Below, piece after piece: positions 9,773-21,642 of a DNA stretch of 64,000 nt. The notes below the pieces were generated by a model. It was given only the letters and a program-made list of their open reading frames with translations, was not told the DNA's origin and did no database searches. Location of the stretch: assembly GCA_022570795.1 (NCBI GenBank), contig JAKUDP010000011.1, positions 434,001 through 498,000 of the forward strand, written 5' to 3'. Each line of letters opens with the position of its first letter. The first letter of the stretch is position 1. Made by a program: the position numbers and the translations under genes. This stretch comes from Sphaerulina vaccinii. Taxonomy: Eukaryota > Ascomycota > Dothideomycetes > Mycosphaerellales > Mycosphaerellaceae.

Positions 9773-10364
9773 AGGGGAAATAGGAGTGTCGCGAGACCAC
9801 TACGCCGACCTGCACCTATAACACAACTCGGGACACTACTCTGCAACGCCAATGGTACTGTCTACCTTGGTCCTGGAAACAGCACATCGGCCACACTTAT
9901 CGATTCAGCAGTCAAACTGCTGCTTAGACTACGACGTCCTTCGATCATCGTAGAGTGGCATGCATTTTACCACGCCATCCTTTAACGTCCGAGAATTCTG
10001 ACACTATTCTCCGAGTATGCCGCAGTTTCCTATTACTACACTGCCGCAGCTTACGCTTGCTTAGTCTGTAGATCTAGCAGCAGAGATTAGGTAGCAAAGT
10101 AAGTTCTTCTCTAATCTCGCAGGAATCTCCTAATACTACGCCGCCGCGGCTTTGGATAGTGTAGCAGGCATGTAGAATAGCAGAGACGATGCGGAGGTGC
10201 GACTTATCGGAATGGCGTGGTTGTATGCAAGCAGCTGTAATCGACGAAGGCCATTGCACGCAAGACCGCTCGAGTCTTCGAAAGTTCTACAAACGCGAAT
10301 GATTTCGGAACCTATCCTACTACTCAAGAGCGGAGACGATGTGCACCTCCTGATCGTTGCGACC
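9773..10364. other. gene-free stretch with a weak direct repeat
   Basis: Two similar ~35-nt blocks near 10020-10055 and 10121-10157 share the pattern GCAG..CTCCTA.TACTAC..CCGC.GCTT. No gene is seen. Confidence 0.35.
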
Positions 10365-11982
10365 TTACGCGAATACTGCTCTCCAAGCATTACTAATCAC
10401 ACTCCCAACCGCGATCTTCGCCTTCACCAGCATTGGTGGTTCTTGCATCAGCATGTTGTACACACCAGCTTCGGTAGTTGTGTAAGGACTCCTCAACCTC
10501 TTCTCGCTAATCAGAAAGTTCTCCGGAAACCATCCTTCGACTTCCTCATGTCTGCCCAGCAACATCTTCGCTACAGCTTCTCCACAACCCCAGCATAACG
10601 GCATACCATATCCGTTGAAACCTGCTGCAATGTATTCTCCACAACCAGGACGGGATGTGATGGTCTTGGGTAGTTGGCCGACCCAAGGCATATGATCAGG
10701 CGTGAAGCCCATAATTCCACTCCACAGCTTCTTCACTTCAGGATTTTCGCCTTCGGACCACCCCTTGTCATAGATCTTCGGTAGAACATTCCTCAGCGTG
10801 TCCTCGGAGAGTTCGCTGATTTTGGTATCATCGCTCGTCAAAAGTTCTGTCAAAGGTTGCTTCTCTCCACCAATGAAGATGTCTCCTGTGTGGGCGTTCT
10901 GTGTTATGTAGTATAGTCCGTAGGAGAAGTGGCCGGTTTTGGGATCATAACGAGGTTTGTCTAATGTGCTCCAGGACTTTGACGAGCCATCGTTGGGAAA
11001 GTGTGAGCCGGAAGCCTGAGTGCTCATTGTGCCGCGGAGAGGCCAGATCTTGCCACGCAGATTGGGAAGTAGGTGGCCTGTATAGCCATTTGCGCAATGT
11101 ACGACATTAGTGGCTCTGATTATACCTCGATCTGTGTGAAGCGCGTAGGGATGTTGGGAGTCGGTCGAGGTATCGTGCTCAATGCGAGTGACAGGTGTGT
11201 TGGTCTCTAATGCAAAGCGGCTCGGGTATCTGTCCAGTAGGCGAGAGAAGAGGCCTGTGACGAGTCTGTATGGCCAGAAGGCCCCTGCACTGTTTGTTAT
11301 CACTCCTACTGCATCTTTCATGTTCCACTTCTATAAGCCGATGGTTAGCACACAAATCGCGGCAGAATTGTGAGTGTTGAGAAAGACTTACTTCACGCGC
11401 CTCGTCAGGCCCGAAGACCTCATTATCGCCCTTCTCTTCAGGTAAGCACTCCTCGTACCTCTTAAATGACGCTTTCGTCTCTTCAAACACTTCCTGGTCG
11501 TAATATGCACACACCGACTTCACCCTCCTCGTTTCCGCTGCCTTGCTCAGCTCTAAATCTTCCTCTGCCACAGTGTACATCGACTCGAGAGTACGATTCG
11601 CAAACCTTGCAATCTTGGTGGTCTGCTGAGTGCCGAGATACTTCTCGAAGACACTGAACTCCTCAGGAAGTGGTGAGACCAAGTGGCCGCCATTTCTCCC
11701 TGTGGCTCCACTTGTCAACGATCTGGCTTCGAGAACTGTTACCGTAGCTTCCGAGCCTGATGGCAGGTTCTCTAGGAGGTTCTTGGCTACACTACAGCCT
11801 GTCACGCCTGAGCCTATAATGGCATAAGTCGTCTTGCTTGGCAGTTCTTTGGATTGATGGTTCGTGAGTGGCGAAGGTGGTAGCTGCCAGAAAGCTTCTG
11901 TAGGGTTTGAGCGTGGAAGTTGTGGATCTTGCTGGGCATCTTTGATGAGTCGGCTGTACACTGATGATGGTATGTTGGCCAT
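10365..11982 (-). CDS. FAD-dependent oxidoreductase, DAO family
   Basis: A two-exon gene, 11392-11982 and 10365-11330, with a 61-nt GTAAGT..TAG intron, giving 518 residues. The N-terminal Rossmann dinucleotide-binding motif IIGSGVTG is at about 55-62. It is followed by the DAO-family signature SGATGRNGGHL (about 91-101) that contacts FAD. The C-terminal part holds IFIGGEKQPL and GCGEYIAAGFNGYGMPLCWG, the conserved FAD-closing segment. The family includes sarcosine oxidase, D-amino-acid oxidase and gamma-glutamylputrescine oxidoreductase (PuuB-like). The RNGGH form is closest to the PuuB-type group, so a primary or secondary amine substrate is likely, but it cannot be fixed from sequence. There is no signal peptide. 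Confidence 0.88.
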
Positions 11983-12775
11983 CTTGAGCTTGATGAAGGC
12001 GGAAGGGAAACTAGGTAGTAGAGAAGATTGATGAGAAGGGTCAAGTTATACAAGTGGACGTCTGATCGTATACTAATAGGGAGTCAGCATTCGGGATTAA
12101 TATGCAGGTCACCGCGGAACCCGTGGTGCCTCGTTTATAAGTGATCTTGATGATAAGAAGGATGCTTGCATTGCAGGATCGTAGAGATGTGGTTCATGTT
12201 GGCGCTTGACTGTATGAAGCAGGTCTAGCCGTTCCCCGCCCGCCTTGGCTCCCGCTGTTCGAGTACTTGTCCAAATTCTCTTCGCGCAACTCTGCTTCCT
12301 TTCTTCTTCAAGTTGATAAAAATGCCCCTATACCCTTATATCACCAGCACAAACATTGGGTGAATGTATATTCCTGTGTGGCAAAAAACGAACTATGGCC
12401 TTTTATAATTCTGTTCAACCTCTTTTTGTGGTACGACAGTTTCGCTTTTGGCAGACAAATCCTCAACGCGATTGACGTGCTATGGACGCACGGAAGAGAG
12501 GAAGAGCAACGATAGGATGAGAGAAGAGGCCATGAATTGCGTGGTCACGATGAACCAGGAAGAGGTTGATACGAGGCATGATCAGAGACGGCCGTACTCA
12601 AGCTGTGCTGAGCACAAGACACGATTGAAAGAGCCCATGCACAGCCACACTCTTCGAGCTCGAGTTCTCCTTCGGAGAACAGTCTCGCGTCATGCATCGA
12701 TGGCGTTTGCTATTTGCTGTTCCAGGTGAGCTTGTTCATGCTTGATAGTTATGTTATTTCATCCTTTCGACTTCC
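11983..12775. other. gene-free stretch
   Basis: 5' flank of the FAD oxidoreductase and intergenic sequence. I see no gene, RNA or repeat. Confidence 0.4.
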
Positions 12776-13213
12776 ATGCTTTGGCTTCATCAGTCTATTG
12801 CAGTATACACCAGTTTCACCTATCCTTATAGCACGTTCCGCGAGACCTGCTTCAAGCATGTCTCGGTCCTGCTCTGCGACGAGCAGTCGCTTCAACAATT
12901 CGGCACCATTGCCGCCCACCCGCAGTTCGGCGCTGCAGTGAAAGAAATAACTCTCCTTATCGGAGAACTGCCAGCGGAGTACCGCTCAGAACTGGTCAAC
13001 ACGGCCAACTACAGCCAAAGGTCACAGGATGAAGGTCTAGTCATCGCTCATTCAGCATCAAGCCCAATCAGGTCCAGCCTCCACTCCCTCAGGAACCCCT
13101 CTGTGACCGCCCATGATTGCTGGTATCGGGGCCGCGCACTTTACGACCGCGTTCAGCAAAACGATATCTCGGCTGGCTACCTGCGCAGCGCATGCACGAG
13201 TGGTGTCCGGTAG
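12776..13213 (+). pseudogene. possible relic of an F-box/LRR-type protein
   Basis: An open frame of about 145 codons lacks an upstream ATG but contains YSTFRETCFKHVSVLLCDEQSLQQF, then a helix and KEITLLIGELP. This is the pattern of the segment that follows the F-box in fungal F-box proteins (short exon-like strand, then a segment ending in KEI). There is no F-box before it and no proper C-terminus after it, so I read it as a remnant. It lies about 300 bp upstream of an intact F-box gene. Confidence 0.3.
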
Positions 13214-13509
13214 TACGCTCGTCGTAACCACGTCACGACATTCTTGCCACTGAGGAACAATGGCCTAAGTGAAGTGAATGGTAGCTTGATCATTCACCAT
13301 GCTATTGATCGCTTCACTTCGATCCTCGACATCCTCGCACTGCTGGTCGCTCGAATCCTTTTCCTGACCTTTCTTCCAGAACCAGGAACGACACAACCAC
13401 ACTCGCCCAACACGTCTTCGAAGACGCTCCTCCATCTTCAATCATAAGTCAGCATACCGACAGCGCCAGCTACGAGGCCTTCGTTCTGACTGCAGTTCGT
13501 GCTCCGACA

Positions 13510-14511
13510 ATGTCGGCTTCACTTCTAGTCCAGTACAGCGAGAAGCGACAGGGCAAATGTGTGCCAGAGCAGGACAGTCCCAAGCAGGAGCTCACTCTCG
13601 ACTACCTCAACACTCTCGTCGAACACGGCCGAACACTCGAAACCAGTCTCAAAAGGTTGCAGAACAGCGACACCACAGCCATCAACACTCTTCACGAGGC
13701 AAAAGCAGCATCCGACCACCTCACACGCCTAGTCCGACGACTGGTCGATCAAGTGCCCATCACAAGCAGACCAGTGCCAGGATCGGCCAGTGCAGGAGAT
13801 GTCTTCAACACTCCAGAACTCCTGGAGCATATCCTTCTTGGACTCGAGCCACACCAGCTTCTCGTCGCTCAGCAGACGAGTAAGCAGTGGTGTGACACTG
13901 TCAACGACTCCATCAAGCTGAAGCAGAAGCTTGGCCTCTCAGTCGATCCGAGTGGCCACTTCTACAGTGCATTCGACTACCCTGTCACCCAAATGCTGGA
14001 ATTTCGTGAGACTCCTCTTTCCGGACTGTTTTGTAAGAGCTGGGCACGCTCGCCTCCGTATTTCAATAAAGCGCCAAAGCTGGACAGAAGCCACAACTTC
14101 ATGGTAAAGGTGAAGAGTGCAGTACAGTCCCGTGGCGTCGGTAAGCGCTATCGATCGATGCTGCTCTGTCAGCCACCTATCAACGAGGCCAAAGTCAAGA
14201 TCACTGTGAAGAATCGGACCTGGGGCTTCAATCGTGACATCATAGTCGTCGCGAAGAACGGTGTCACTCTAGGAGACTTGCTGGATGTTATTGTAGAGCA
14301 CTCGATAGCAACTGGCGAGGAGGTAGCAACAGTGACCATGGAGCATATGATCGAGCTCAACGATACCGATCCTATCATGATAGCGAGGAAGAAAGTGTAT
14401 GATGCTGCAATGGCACAAAAGGTCGAGGCTGACAAGAAGCGAAGAGAGGCTGAAAAGAGGGCATTGAAGGTCAGGGACAAGGTCAGCTTTTCTTGCCGAC
14501 ATCCATGGTGA
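13510..14511 (+). CDS. F-box domain protein
   Basis: A 333-residue intronless protein. A coiled-coil-prone N-terminus (about 25-85) precedes an F-box-like helix pair, VFNTPELLEHILLGLEPHQL..AQQTSKQWCDTV (about 98-133). The F-box normally binds Skp1 in an SCF ubiquitin ligase. The rest is a fungus-specific region seen in Dothideomycete F-box families, ending in a Lys/Arg/Glu-rich helix (AQKVEADKKRREAEKR). The substrate is unknown. The protein at 42028-43107 has the same architecture (VPELFEEMLLKLNMEKLLIIQRLSKDW). Confidence 0.75.
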   Translation: MSASLLVQYSEKRQGKCVPEQDSPKQELTLDYLNTLVEHGRTLETSLKRLQNSDTTAINTLHEAKAASDHLTRLVRRLVDQVPITSRPVPGSASAGDVFNTPELLEHILLGLEPHQLLVAQQTSKQWCDTVNDSIKLKQKLGLSVDPSGHFYSAFDYPVTQMLEFRETPLSGLFCKSWARSPPYFNKAPKLDRSHNFMVKVKSAVQSRGVGKRYRSMLLCQPPINEAKVKITVKNRTWGFNRDIIVVAKNGVTLGDLLDVIVEHSIATGEEVATVTMEHMIELNDTDPIMIARKKVYDAAMAQKVEADKKRREAEKRALKVRDKVSFSCRHPW

Positions 14512-15338
14512 TTCCGGCACGGACTTCGACTCTGACTAGGACGTCAAGCAAATAGCACGCATAGCAGGTGCACAGTCACTATGCTGATATGGATGTGCTG
14601 CCGCGAGAAACCGAGTAATGGACTGCTTCGGCAATGCGCATCTCCGAGGATGCATCACTCAGATATTGGCTTTCTCTATTACGAAGTCTTCAAGCAGAAG
14701 TCGATGTCTTACATTGTGTAATAGGAGAATGGAAGAACTAGAAAAGGACGTAGTTGAAACCTCTGTTGACTTCAATCTCAATGCGCAATGGCTGAGCCAG
14801 TCCCTGTGTGCTCAAATGTAGTGTGATAAGCACCAAGGCTTGACGAGACTGTGATAGAGTTGCTCATCTAGGCATGAGCACATAGCTCTGTGTAGTCTTG
14901 TGTGTGATCAATCCCTAGCCAGATGGCTCCAGGCTGGAAACGCAGAAATGCACATGTCTCTGATTCCGTATCAAGTTCTAATGCTGCCCTTTCGCACTCT
15001 TCGACGCCATGGTCTGCGGCTGGGCATGCAGAGATGATACGGCATTTCGATGCATCTCTGCGGATCTCGTTAACGACTGTGGCATCGTAAGGAGATATGC
15101 TGTCTCAGCAATTATGCATTGGGAGATCAGAGCACGTCTGTCCCCATGGTTGACGTGCAGTCTCTAGAGAAATGCAATGAGGTGTGCAAACATCTCATGA
15201 AAATGTATACCATCCCTCCATACCCAGCTCAGCAGAAGCTTCGACGCTGTTTGTAGGACGGTACACGCACATGCCGCCGGAAAGCTCTGCGAGAAGGTCA
15301 GCGTTCTGCTTTTCGCCTCGCTTCGAGTGCTACACACC
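14512..15338. other. gene-free stretch
   Basis: Sits between the convergent F-box gene and 2EXR gene. Only short shadow ORFs are present. I see nothing else. Confidence 0.4.
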
Positions 15339-16355
15339 TTAGTCTTTTCCCCACCTCTCATCAGTGTTGACCAAGATTGGTTTCTGTTCAAGCAGAATCT
15401 CCTCGACTCGATCCCACGGCACATCTCGCAGCCTCGCGACTATGTCAAACAGTCCGCCAAGGGCTATTTCCACTGCGTATTGCCTTCGGCCAAGCGGAAC
15501 GTCCTTCGGAGGCCTGAAGCCAAAAACCTCGCCATTATACCATCGTTGCAACCAGATCATAACATTTCGCCAGTTGGGAGTGGAGTCTCCGGACCATGAA
15601 AGAGGCTTGTGACTCGTCTCTCGTTCCGTAGCTGGCATTCGGCGACAAAATCGTAGAAGGTCATCGCTGTTGTATTGACTAATGTCAAAACGGAATCGGT
15701 TTTCGGAGTAGAAGATCCTGACCGTCTCGCTGCGAGCCTGCTTGGAGACTGCGATGAGACTGCTACGCTGGTATCCTGCGCTGTCGACATGGATCGAGGT
15801 AGCTTGCAGTATCGCGTAGCGATAAATCTTGTTTCGCAGTTCTCCGGGTAGTCTAAAGAAAAGGTCTCGAGAACTGCTAGTCGCGTCAAGTGTGGTGTCC
15901 GTATCAGTCGAGGTGCAGACAGGTGATGTTGTTGATATGCCTAAGGATGGCGACGAGATCCAGCGATGGCGGGTGTCAAGTGTGGTGTCCGTGTCAGTGA
16001 GGATGCAGACAGTTGACGTTGTCGATATGCCCAAAGATGGCGACGAGATCCAGCGATGGTGGGTGGCTGGACCGCCTGTTGTTTGCATAGACGTTGTTGA
16101 GGTCTGGTGGGCCGCCGAGTCGGCTGTGATTTGAGTAGATGTTCGTGAAGTCTGCTGAACCGCCTGGTCTCTTGTCCTCTGCTCCATCGTCGTCTTCGGG
16201 CATGGTAGTTGCTGTTCAGGGCTCTCCATCTTAGGGTTAGCTGTAGCTCTCGTCCTCGCTCGGCGACGATAAGCAGTCAAGCAGGTCTCCAGAATGTAAA
16301 GCTGCTTCATCTTTCTAGAGGTCGATGTTGTTGTTGAGGATGATGTTAAAGACAT
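15339..16355 (-). CDS. 2EXR-type protein with internal tandem duplication
   Basis: 338 residues from the first ATG (the frame is open further upstream but only with non-ATG codons). It has the 2EXR signature LFFRLPGELRNKIYRYAI (about 165-182) and LIAVSKQARSETVRIFYSENRFRFD, as in the protein at 3748-4584. The N-terminal 160 residues are low-complexity Thr/Ser and contain two exact-length 30-residue repeats (about 100-129 and 130-159, each starting RHRWISSPSLGIS). Upstream of these are shorter TSxTSxQ repeats. The function of the family is unknown. Confidence 0.8.
   Translation of the reverse strand: MSLTSSSTTTSTSRKMKQLYILETCLTAYRRRARTRATANPKMESPEQQLPCPKTTMEQRTRDQAVQQTSRTSTQITADSAAHQTSTTSMQTTGGPATHHRWISSPSLGISTTSTVCILTDTDTTLDTRHRWISSPSLGISTTSPVCTSTDTDTTLDATSSSRDLFFRLPGELRNKIYRYAILQATSIHVDSAGYQRSSLIAVSKQARSETVRIFYSENRFRFDISQYNSDDLLRFCRRMPATERETSHKPLSWSGDSTPNWRNVMIWLQRWYNGEVFGFRPPKDVPLGRRQYAVEIALGGLFDIVARLRDVPWDRVEEILLEQKPILVNTDERWGKD
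15885..16064. repeat. 90-bp in-frame tandem duplication inside the 2EXR gene
   Basis: The two copies start at 15885 and 15975. They differ by a few substitutions and keep the reading frame (30 codons each). Confidence 0.85.
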
Positions 16356-16568
16356 AAGAGAAAATAGGTCGAAGATGGTCGACAAGGCCCACTTCTTTGC
16401 ATTTAGTGCTTAGTCGCGAAGCTACCACGCTTTCAGCGCTCGAGTCATGATATGGCCAGCTTGCATATCTACATGCTATGGTAGTGTCGAACATGTTAGA
16501 GTACGCACTCTCGCGCCGATGAGCTCAAGTACCTGGAATGCGCCTTGTTATGGTAAAGCCTGATAGTG

Positions 16569-17057
16569 TCATAGTGTCTCGACCTGCTCGAAGCTCGGAC
16601 CGGATAGCTTAGGTGCGTCCTTTTTGGTCTCTGTTTCTGTCCTTCTCTTGATAGTAAAGACCAACTGTCCCAGAGAACCACCCTGCGGACAATCAGGAGC
16701 GCTCATGACCCAATCAGAGGCTTCCTCGGTCACCTTCAATTCATTCTTCAGGTTACCTGACCAAGGACAAGAGTAGTAAACTCTGGCCACCTTCCTGTCT
16801 CGGGCGTACAGCTCTACCGTACAGTTCATCCCTGTCGATGCATCCTTTCGGCCTGTGTGACCATAGCGAAGTTCTCGACCAGGCTCAATAGTCTGCGAGG
16901 ATATGGAGTCGTAAGGGATCGGTTGGCGGTCATCCAGGTTGCCAGTGTAGGCGAATGGATAGCCCCAGTTGCTGCCTGTGTCTGGGAAGTGAAGTCTTAG
17001 TGTGTCCTGAGGCGTTTCATTCTTGAAGGTAAATTGAGCGTATTGTCTCCAGCCCAT
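16569..17057 (-). CDS. aegerolysin-family protein
   Basis: A 162-residue intronless protein without a signal peptide, as usual for aegerolysins (about 130-160 residues, beta-sandwich, acting at lipid membranes, some haemolytic with a MACPF partner). The family pattern is visible: an N-terminal WRQYAQFTFKN strand, WGYPF..., a PGRELRYGHTGRKDAS segment, then VYYSCPW, matching the conserved VYWDCPW core, and a final beta strand (LGQLVFTIK). The C-terminal extension of about 20 residues is Lys/Glu-rich. I see no MACPF gene in the window. Whether this member binds or lyses membranes cannot be told from sequence. Confidence 0.75.
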   Translation of the reverse strand: MGWRQYAQFTFKNETPQDTLRLHFPDTGSNWGYPFAYTGNLDDRQPIPYDSISSQTIEPGRELRYGHTGRKDASTGMNCTVELYARDRKVARVYYSCPWSGNLKNELKVTEEASDWVMSAPDCPQGGSLGQLVFTIKRRTETETKKDAPKLSGPSFEQVETL

Positions 17058-17799
17058 GATGTGGATAAGTGCAGTGATGTCTGCTCCTCAGAGGCGTTGA
17101 TGTTGATCTTCGTCGTGGAATGGATGCAGTAACGTATGATGTATCAGTAGCTGTGTTGGAGCAGAGTTCCTGGGTCGGATGAGTGGTGCTTATATCGTCC
17201 TCAGTCAACACTATGCGGCTTGTACCTCACGAACTTGGGCGAGTCGAGGCGTCAGCCATAAGCTTGAGGCTTCGGAGTGACCAAGAATCATCTTGTGCTT
17301 AACACGATTGTGGCTTGCTTGGCGAGGAACGTATCGTGGCTGGATCGGGATGCTGCATGAGTTAGTTTCCACGTGGCCAATATCTTGCATCCATAGCTGT
17401 CCATAGCTTTATAGCTTCTTCGGGGGCATTCCGCCATAGGCTGTTCTGATGTCTTTCTTGAGCGCGAACTGGGTTGGTCCTATCACAAGTCAGTCTTCTG
17501 CTGGTACCACATATTCACCCCTTCATGAAACAGTTGCACAGTAAGATCAAGTTACAGTCCCGCCAGGCTCCTCGGCACCATCATCAAGACCAACTCCGCC
17601 ATCGCACCAAGTTCAAAAGAGGACTCAAGCAGATACGTCTCTCCGGTACGAAGGACAGCCAACCGGCATGGCCAAAGCCCTCAACGGCAATGGCAAACAT
17701 TGCGTCCAATATTCTACAGTAGTGTCTCCGTTGTGCCTATCCCATCCGCTAGTAACGCCCTCCAACTATCCTATCCAGTACCATGGTCGGACGAACTGC
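17058..17799. other. gene-free stretch
   Basis: Contains the aegerolysin promoter. Short plus-strand ORFs at 17474-17850 have no domain-like features. Nothing further seen. Confidence 0.4.
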
Positions 17800-20700
17800 T
17801 TAGAGATACAAACTCTGAGCAGCCACGATGTCGCGTCGGACTTTTCCTAATGCGCCTTCGAATTTCTTTTCTAGTTCTTCTGAGCCCATGACTTTCGAGG
17901 CTTGAGCCATTTGGCGGAGGAGTTCTTCGAGGCGGCGGAAGAGGCGGATCAGAGAGCCTTCGTAGACGTCTGTCATTTTGCTAGATACCAGAATGTCAGT
18001 AGGAGTCAAAGGCCGAAAGGATGCAAGTATCTCTGAGAGCGCGCGGCAATCTGAAACAGCCTGTCTTCGAGCTCGGCGCCTCGGTGTGCAGAGATACTCG
18101 GGGAAAATGGAGAAACATACCAGATCTCAGCGAAGCTCGCACCATTGCACCAAGCAAACACAACCTCCATCAACTGATGCTTGAAGCTCTGCAAGTACTC
18201 TTCCTCGTTAACAAGGACCTTGCACTCCATGGAAACCTTGGCAATCTGTCTCGCCTGAGCTTGGATTTCTCTGAAAGCCTTGGCGAGTTCTTCCTTGAGA
18301 GCAGGTGCTTCGTCACTCTTCTCCTCGAAGATAAAGACAGAGAGCGTGGCGGCGCATTGCTCAGGCGTAAGCTCATTGAAAAAGCGGTTGAAGAGAAGTT
18401 CAGACAGGACGAGTTCGTCACCAGTAGAAATCTCACACGCAACTCGGGCCTTGAGTTGGACTACGTCCGCTTCGTTGACAAAGCCAAGACGACGAAGGAC
18501 ACGCTTGCGGTTCTTGAGCTCGTCGAGTTGAAGCACAGAAAGGCCATCGCCGATCTTCTTCTTGAGAGCCTTAATCTCATTCGTGACTTCGATCTTCGCG
18601 GCATACTGATCGTACAACTCGGGTAGTCGTTCACTCTTGTGGAGAGGGTGGTTCAGGAGCTTGTGCTCCATAACTTCGATCTTGCGCAGCAACTTCTTGA
18701 AGCCGTCATCGTTGATGTGCATGTTCTCGATTGGGTCCAGTACAGCCACGCCATCTGGGAAGCGTCTAGCAACCTCTTCAAGCGCCTTGCGCACTGTGTT
18801 ACGCTGCTCAGAAGTTCGGAGATCATTAGGCAGGAACACTCTGAGATGGCCGACCTGGTCGATAGTGCCGTTCATGACAGGGACAACTTCCATCTTGCCC
18901 TTCTCGCCTGGCTCGCAAGGTCGCACTTCTTTAGGAAAGTCGTCCTGGAGCTGGCTAGATGCGCCGGGTGCTGCGCTTCCTGCAGCAACGTTGAGAAGTA
19001 CATCAACAACGACAGAGTGACCAGACTCCATATCGTCGAATGTCTGGCCTTTGGGTGGCCTAACTTTCATAAAGTTGACCACTGCTCCCCAGCCAAAGTC
19101 AAGACCGTTGTGCTTCACCTTGACCAGTCGACCAGATTGCATGAACTTGCAGAGGTACTGTGGGTGGTTGATGACCTTCTTCATGTCTGCAGAGTAAGTG
19201 TCGAGACTTTGGCGTAAGTCATAGTACTCCTTGATCTGCGGTTCATCTTCAATGATCATGTCTGCACGCTTTTGTTCGAGCTCCATGACTTGTTTCTCGA
19301 GACCAGAGACAGACGCTGCGTTCTGAAATTGGAAGAAGCAACGTTCCAGCATGAACTCTGGGCTGATGCCTTCAACTCGCATCAGGTTTAGAATCATGTT
19401 GTAGCCCAGGTAGAATGCAGAGTTGAGCTTGTCTTGTTCACCCTTGACAATCTCCTTAGCGACAGGTGGGTCCATCTTCTCGTCAATCATCATGATCACG
19501 ATACCACGGTCATCGAGACCTCTACGACCAGCACGTCCGGACATTTGAATGAACTCTGAAGGTGTGACCCATCTCAATTCCCGACCATCGAATTTGCGAA
19601 CAGATGTGAAGACGACAGTCTTGGCCGGCATGTTGAGGCCAATAGAGAAGGTTTCTGTCGCGAACAAGACTTTGATCAGACCTTCCTGGAACAGAATCTC
19701 GATCGTCTCCTTTAGAATTGGCAGAAGACCAGAGTGATGAATGCCAATACCACGGCGAAGAAGTGGCAGGATGTGCTGGATCTGTGGCAGCTGCTTGTCC
19801 TCGTCCGATAGCATCTCGATTGCAGAATCGAAGACTTTTGAGACCATGGCCTTTTCCGACTCGTCGTTGAATGCCAGCTGCGACATTTGCAGAGCATAAT
19901 TCTCGCAGTCTCGCTTCGAGAACGAGAAGACAATGACTGGGTTGTAGTTCTTCATCATGATCATCTTGACAATCTTGTAGATATCCGTAGGTCCATCTTT
20001 CTTTCCGCCCTTGTTCGTCTTCTTGTCCTTGCCTCTGCCTTTGCGCTTGGCTAGAGGATCGGAACCATCGTCGCCCGCCTTATCTGCTATGGCTGCCATT
20101 GCTTTGTTGAAGTTCTCTTCTCTGAACACAGCCTTTTCGTCGACGATCAGGTGGATACCATCAGCACCAGCTGGGAAGAAGTAGTGTTGAAGAGGCGTAG
20201 GTCGGAAGTCGGTGTAGACAACGTGACACGGCTGGTTGTGTATCTTGGTGATCCACTCGGCGAACTGCATGGCGTTGGGAATCGTGGCAGACAGGAAGAC
20301 ATAACGGACCTTGTCTGGAAGTAGAATTATTGTCTCTTCCCACACCACACCTCTTGCGCGATCACGCATGTAATGCACTTCATCAAACACTACCCAAGCC
20401 ACCTCGCGCATGATCTCACTACCACGATACAACATCGATCGCAGAATCTCTGTTGTCATGACGAGACAGGTTGCCGTAGGATTGATTGTGACATCTCCGG
20501 TCATCAGCCCGCAGTCGCCAAATTCAGCCTGGAATTCGCGGTACTTCTGATTACTGAGCGCTTTGATGGGACTCGTGTAGATGACTCGCTGGTTGTTCTT
20601 CAGACATTGCGCAATCGCGTATTCTGCCACCACCGTCTTTCCGGCTGAAGTATGCGCTGACACAAGCACACTCTCATTTCGCTCTATCGAAGCCACAGAG

Positions 20701-21161
20701 ACTTCCTGGAAAGGATCAAGAGTGAATGGAAAGACCTTTGCCGGCTGCTCTGGTCGCTTGTGCTGGGAGATTGGCACATAAGGGAAGTCCGGTGGCAAAG
20801 ACACTTGATGGCGCACTTGATGCTTCAATGTCACCGCGCTGCCTTCCTGCTGCGCTGAAGCTCCTTGTAGTCCTGCTGAAGCTGCCACTTCGCGCTGTTG
20901 TTCTGTTTCGAATTCGTCTGTCACAACTGGTTCTGGTTCGTCTTCTAGTCGCTGTCGCTTCTGCTCGCGCTCGTCCTCCTCGCCGTCGCCGTTCTCCTCA
21001 GTCACTACAAAATCCTTGGCCTCCGTGTGAGAAGCGCCATTTGTTTCGGATGTCGAATCGCCATTTTGCTTGACCTCGCCGTTCACCGAACGCTTTAGGC
21101 TTGCATTCGTGGTCGCCTTCTGGGCCTTATCCTCGAAGACGTCGAACAAGTCGTCGTCCAT
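17800..21161 (-). CDS. MTR4: exosome-cofactor RNA helicase Mtr4
   Basis: Nuclear Ski2-like DExH helicase that unwinds RNA and feeds it to the nuclear exosome (TRAMP complex). Two exons, 18121-21161 and 17800-17980, with a 140-nt GTATGT..TAG intron, give 1,073 residues, the same length as the yeast protein. The start MDDDLFDVFE is typical. Walker A AHTSAGKT (169-176), DEVH box (260-263), SATIPN (291-296) and SGRAGRRG (about 540) are present. The arch (KOW) region and the C-terminal helical DSHCT domain follow. The second exon supplies the conserved end (RLEELLRQMAQASKVMG... RRDIVAAQSLYL). Reading through the intron gives an unrelated C-terminus. It is divergent from the gene at 21643. Confidence 0.96.
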
Positions 21162-21642
21162 GGTTGCGGTGAGTGGATGGTATGGTTATTGCGAGTTTGC
21201 AGAGAAGAAGAAGTCGGGAAGCTCGCTCTTTCCAAAAAGTGACGAAAGGAAAGCGCTCTAGTTACCGGCTCATCCCGCTCGAGATCAAAACTCTATTTCT
21301 TCCGTTACGCTCAGCCTCATCCTCCTCTTCTCACTTTCGTCTATTTCCAGCATGTTAGGAGGCTCTTTGAGGCGCATACACGTGAGAGGATGGCTTGGTC
21401 TACTTGTGCTCTCTGGACGCCTATCAGCCCTGACCCGGCGCCCAATACCTTTATAAGGTAGCGTGGAAGAACATGGCATAGCCATTACCACCAACACACG
21501 GAATATGCTGTGATCACCGAAACTCTCTGATGGCATATGTAGAAGTGGTAAGGCCTGCGCGTGCTCTCCTAGTTCCTCTGTCCCATACAGCACCCTTGTG
21601 TCACCTCAGAAGTATATCCTTATCCTTACTGTCCAGCTGAAT
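21162..21642. promoter_or_regulatory. divergent promoter region between MTR4 and the membrane-protein gene
   Basis: 481 bp with no gene seen. It must contain the promoters of both divergent genes. I do not recognise specific sites. Confidence 0.4.

Noticed and set aside
18021..19217. Long plus-strand ORFs opposite MTR4
   Set aside because: They are shadows of the helicase coding strand and have no domain features of their own.
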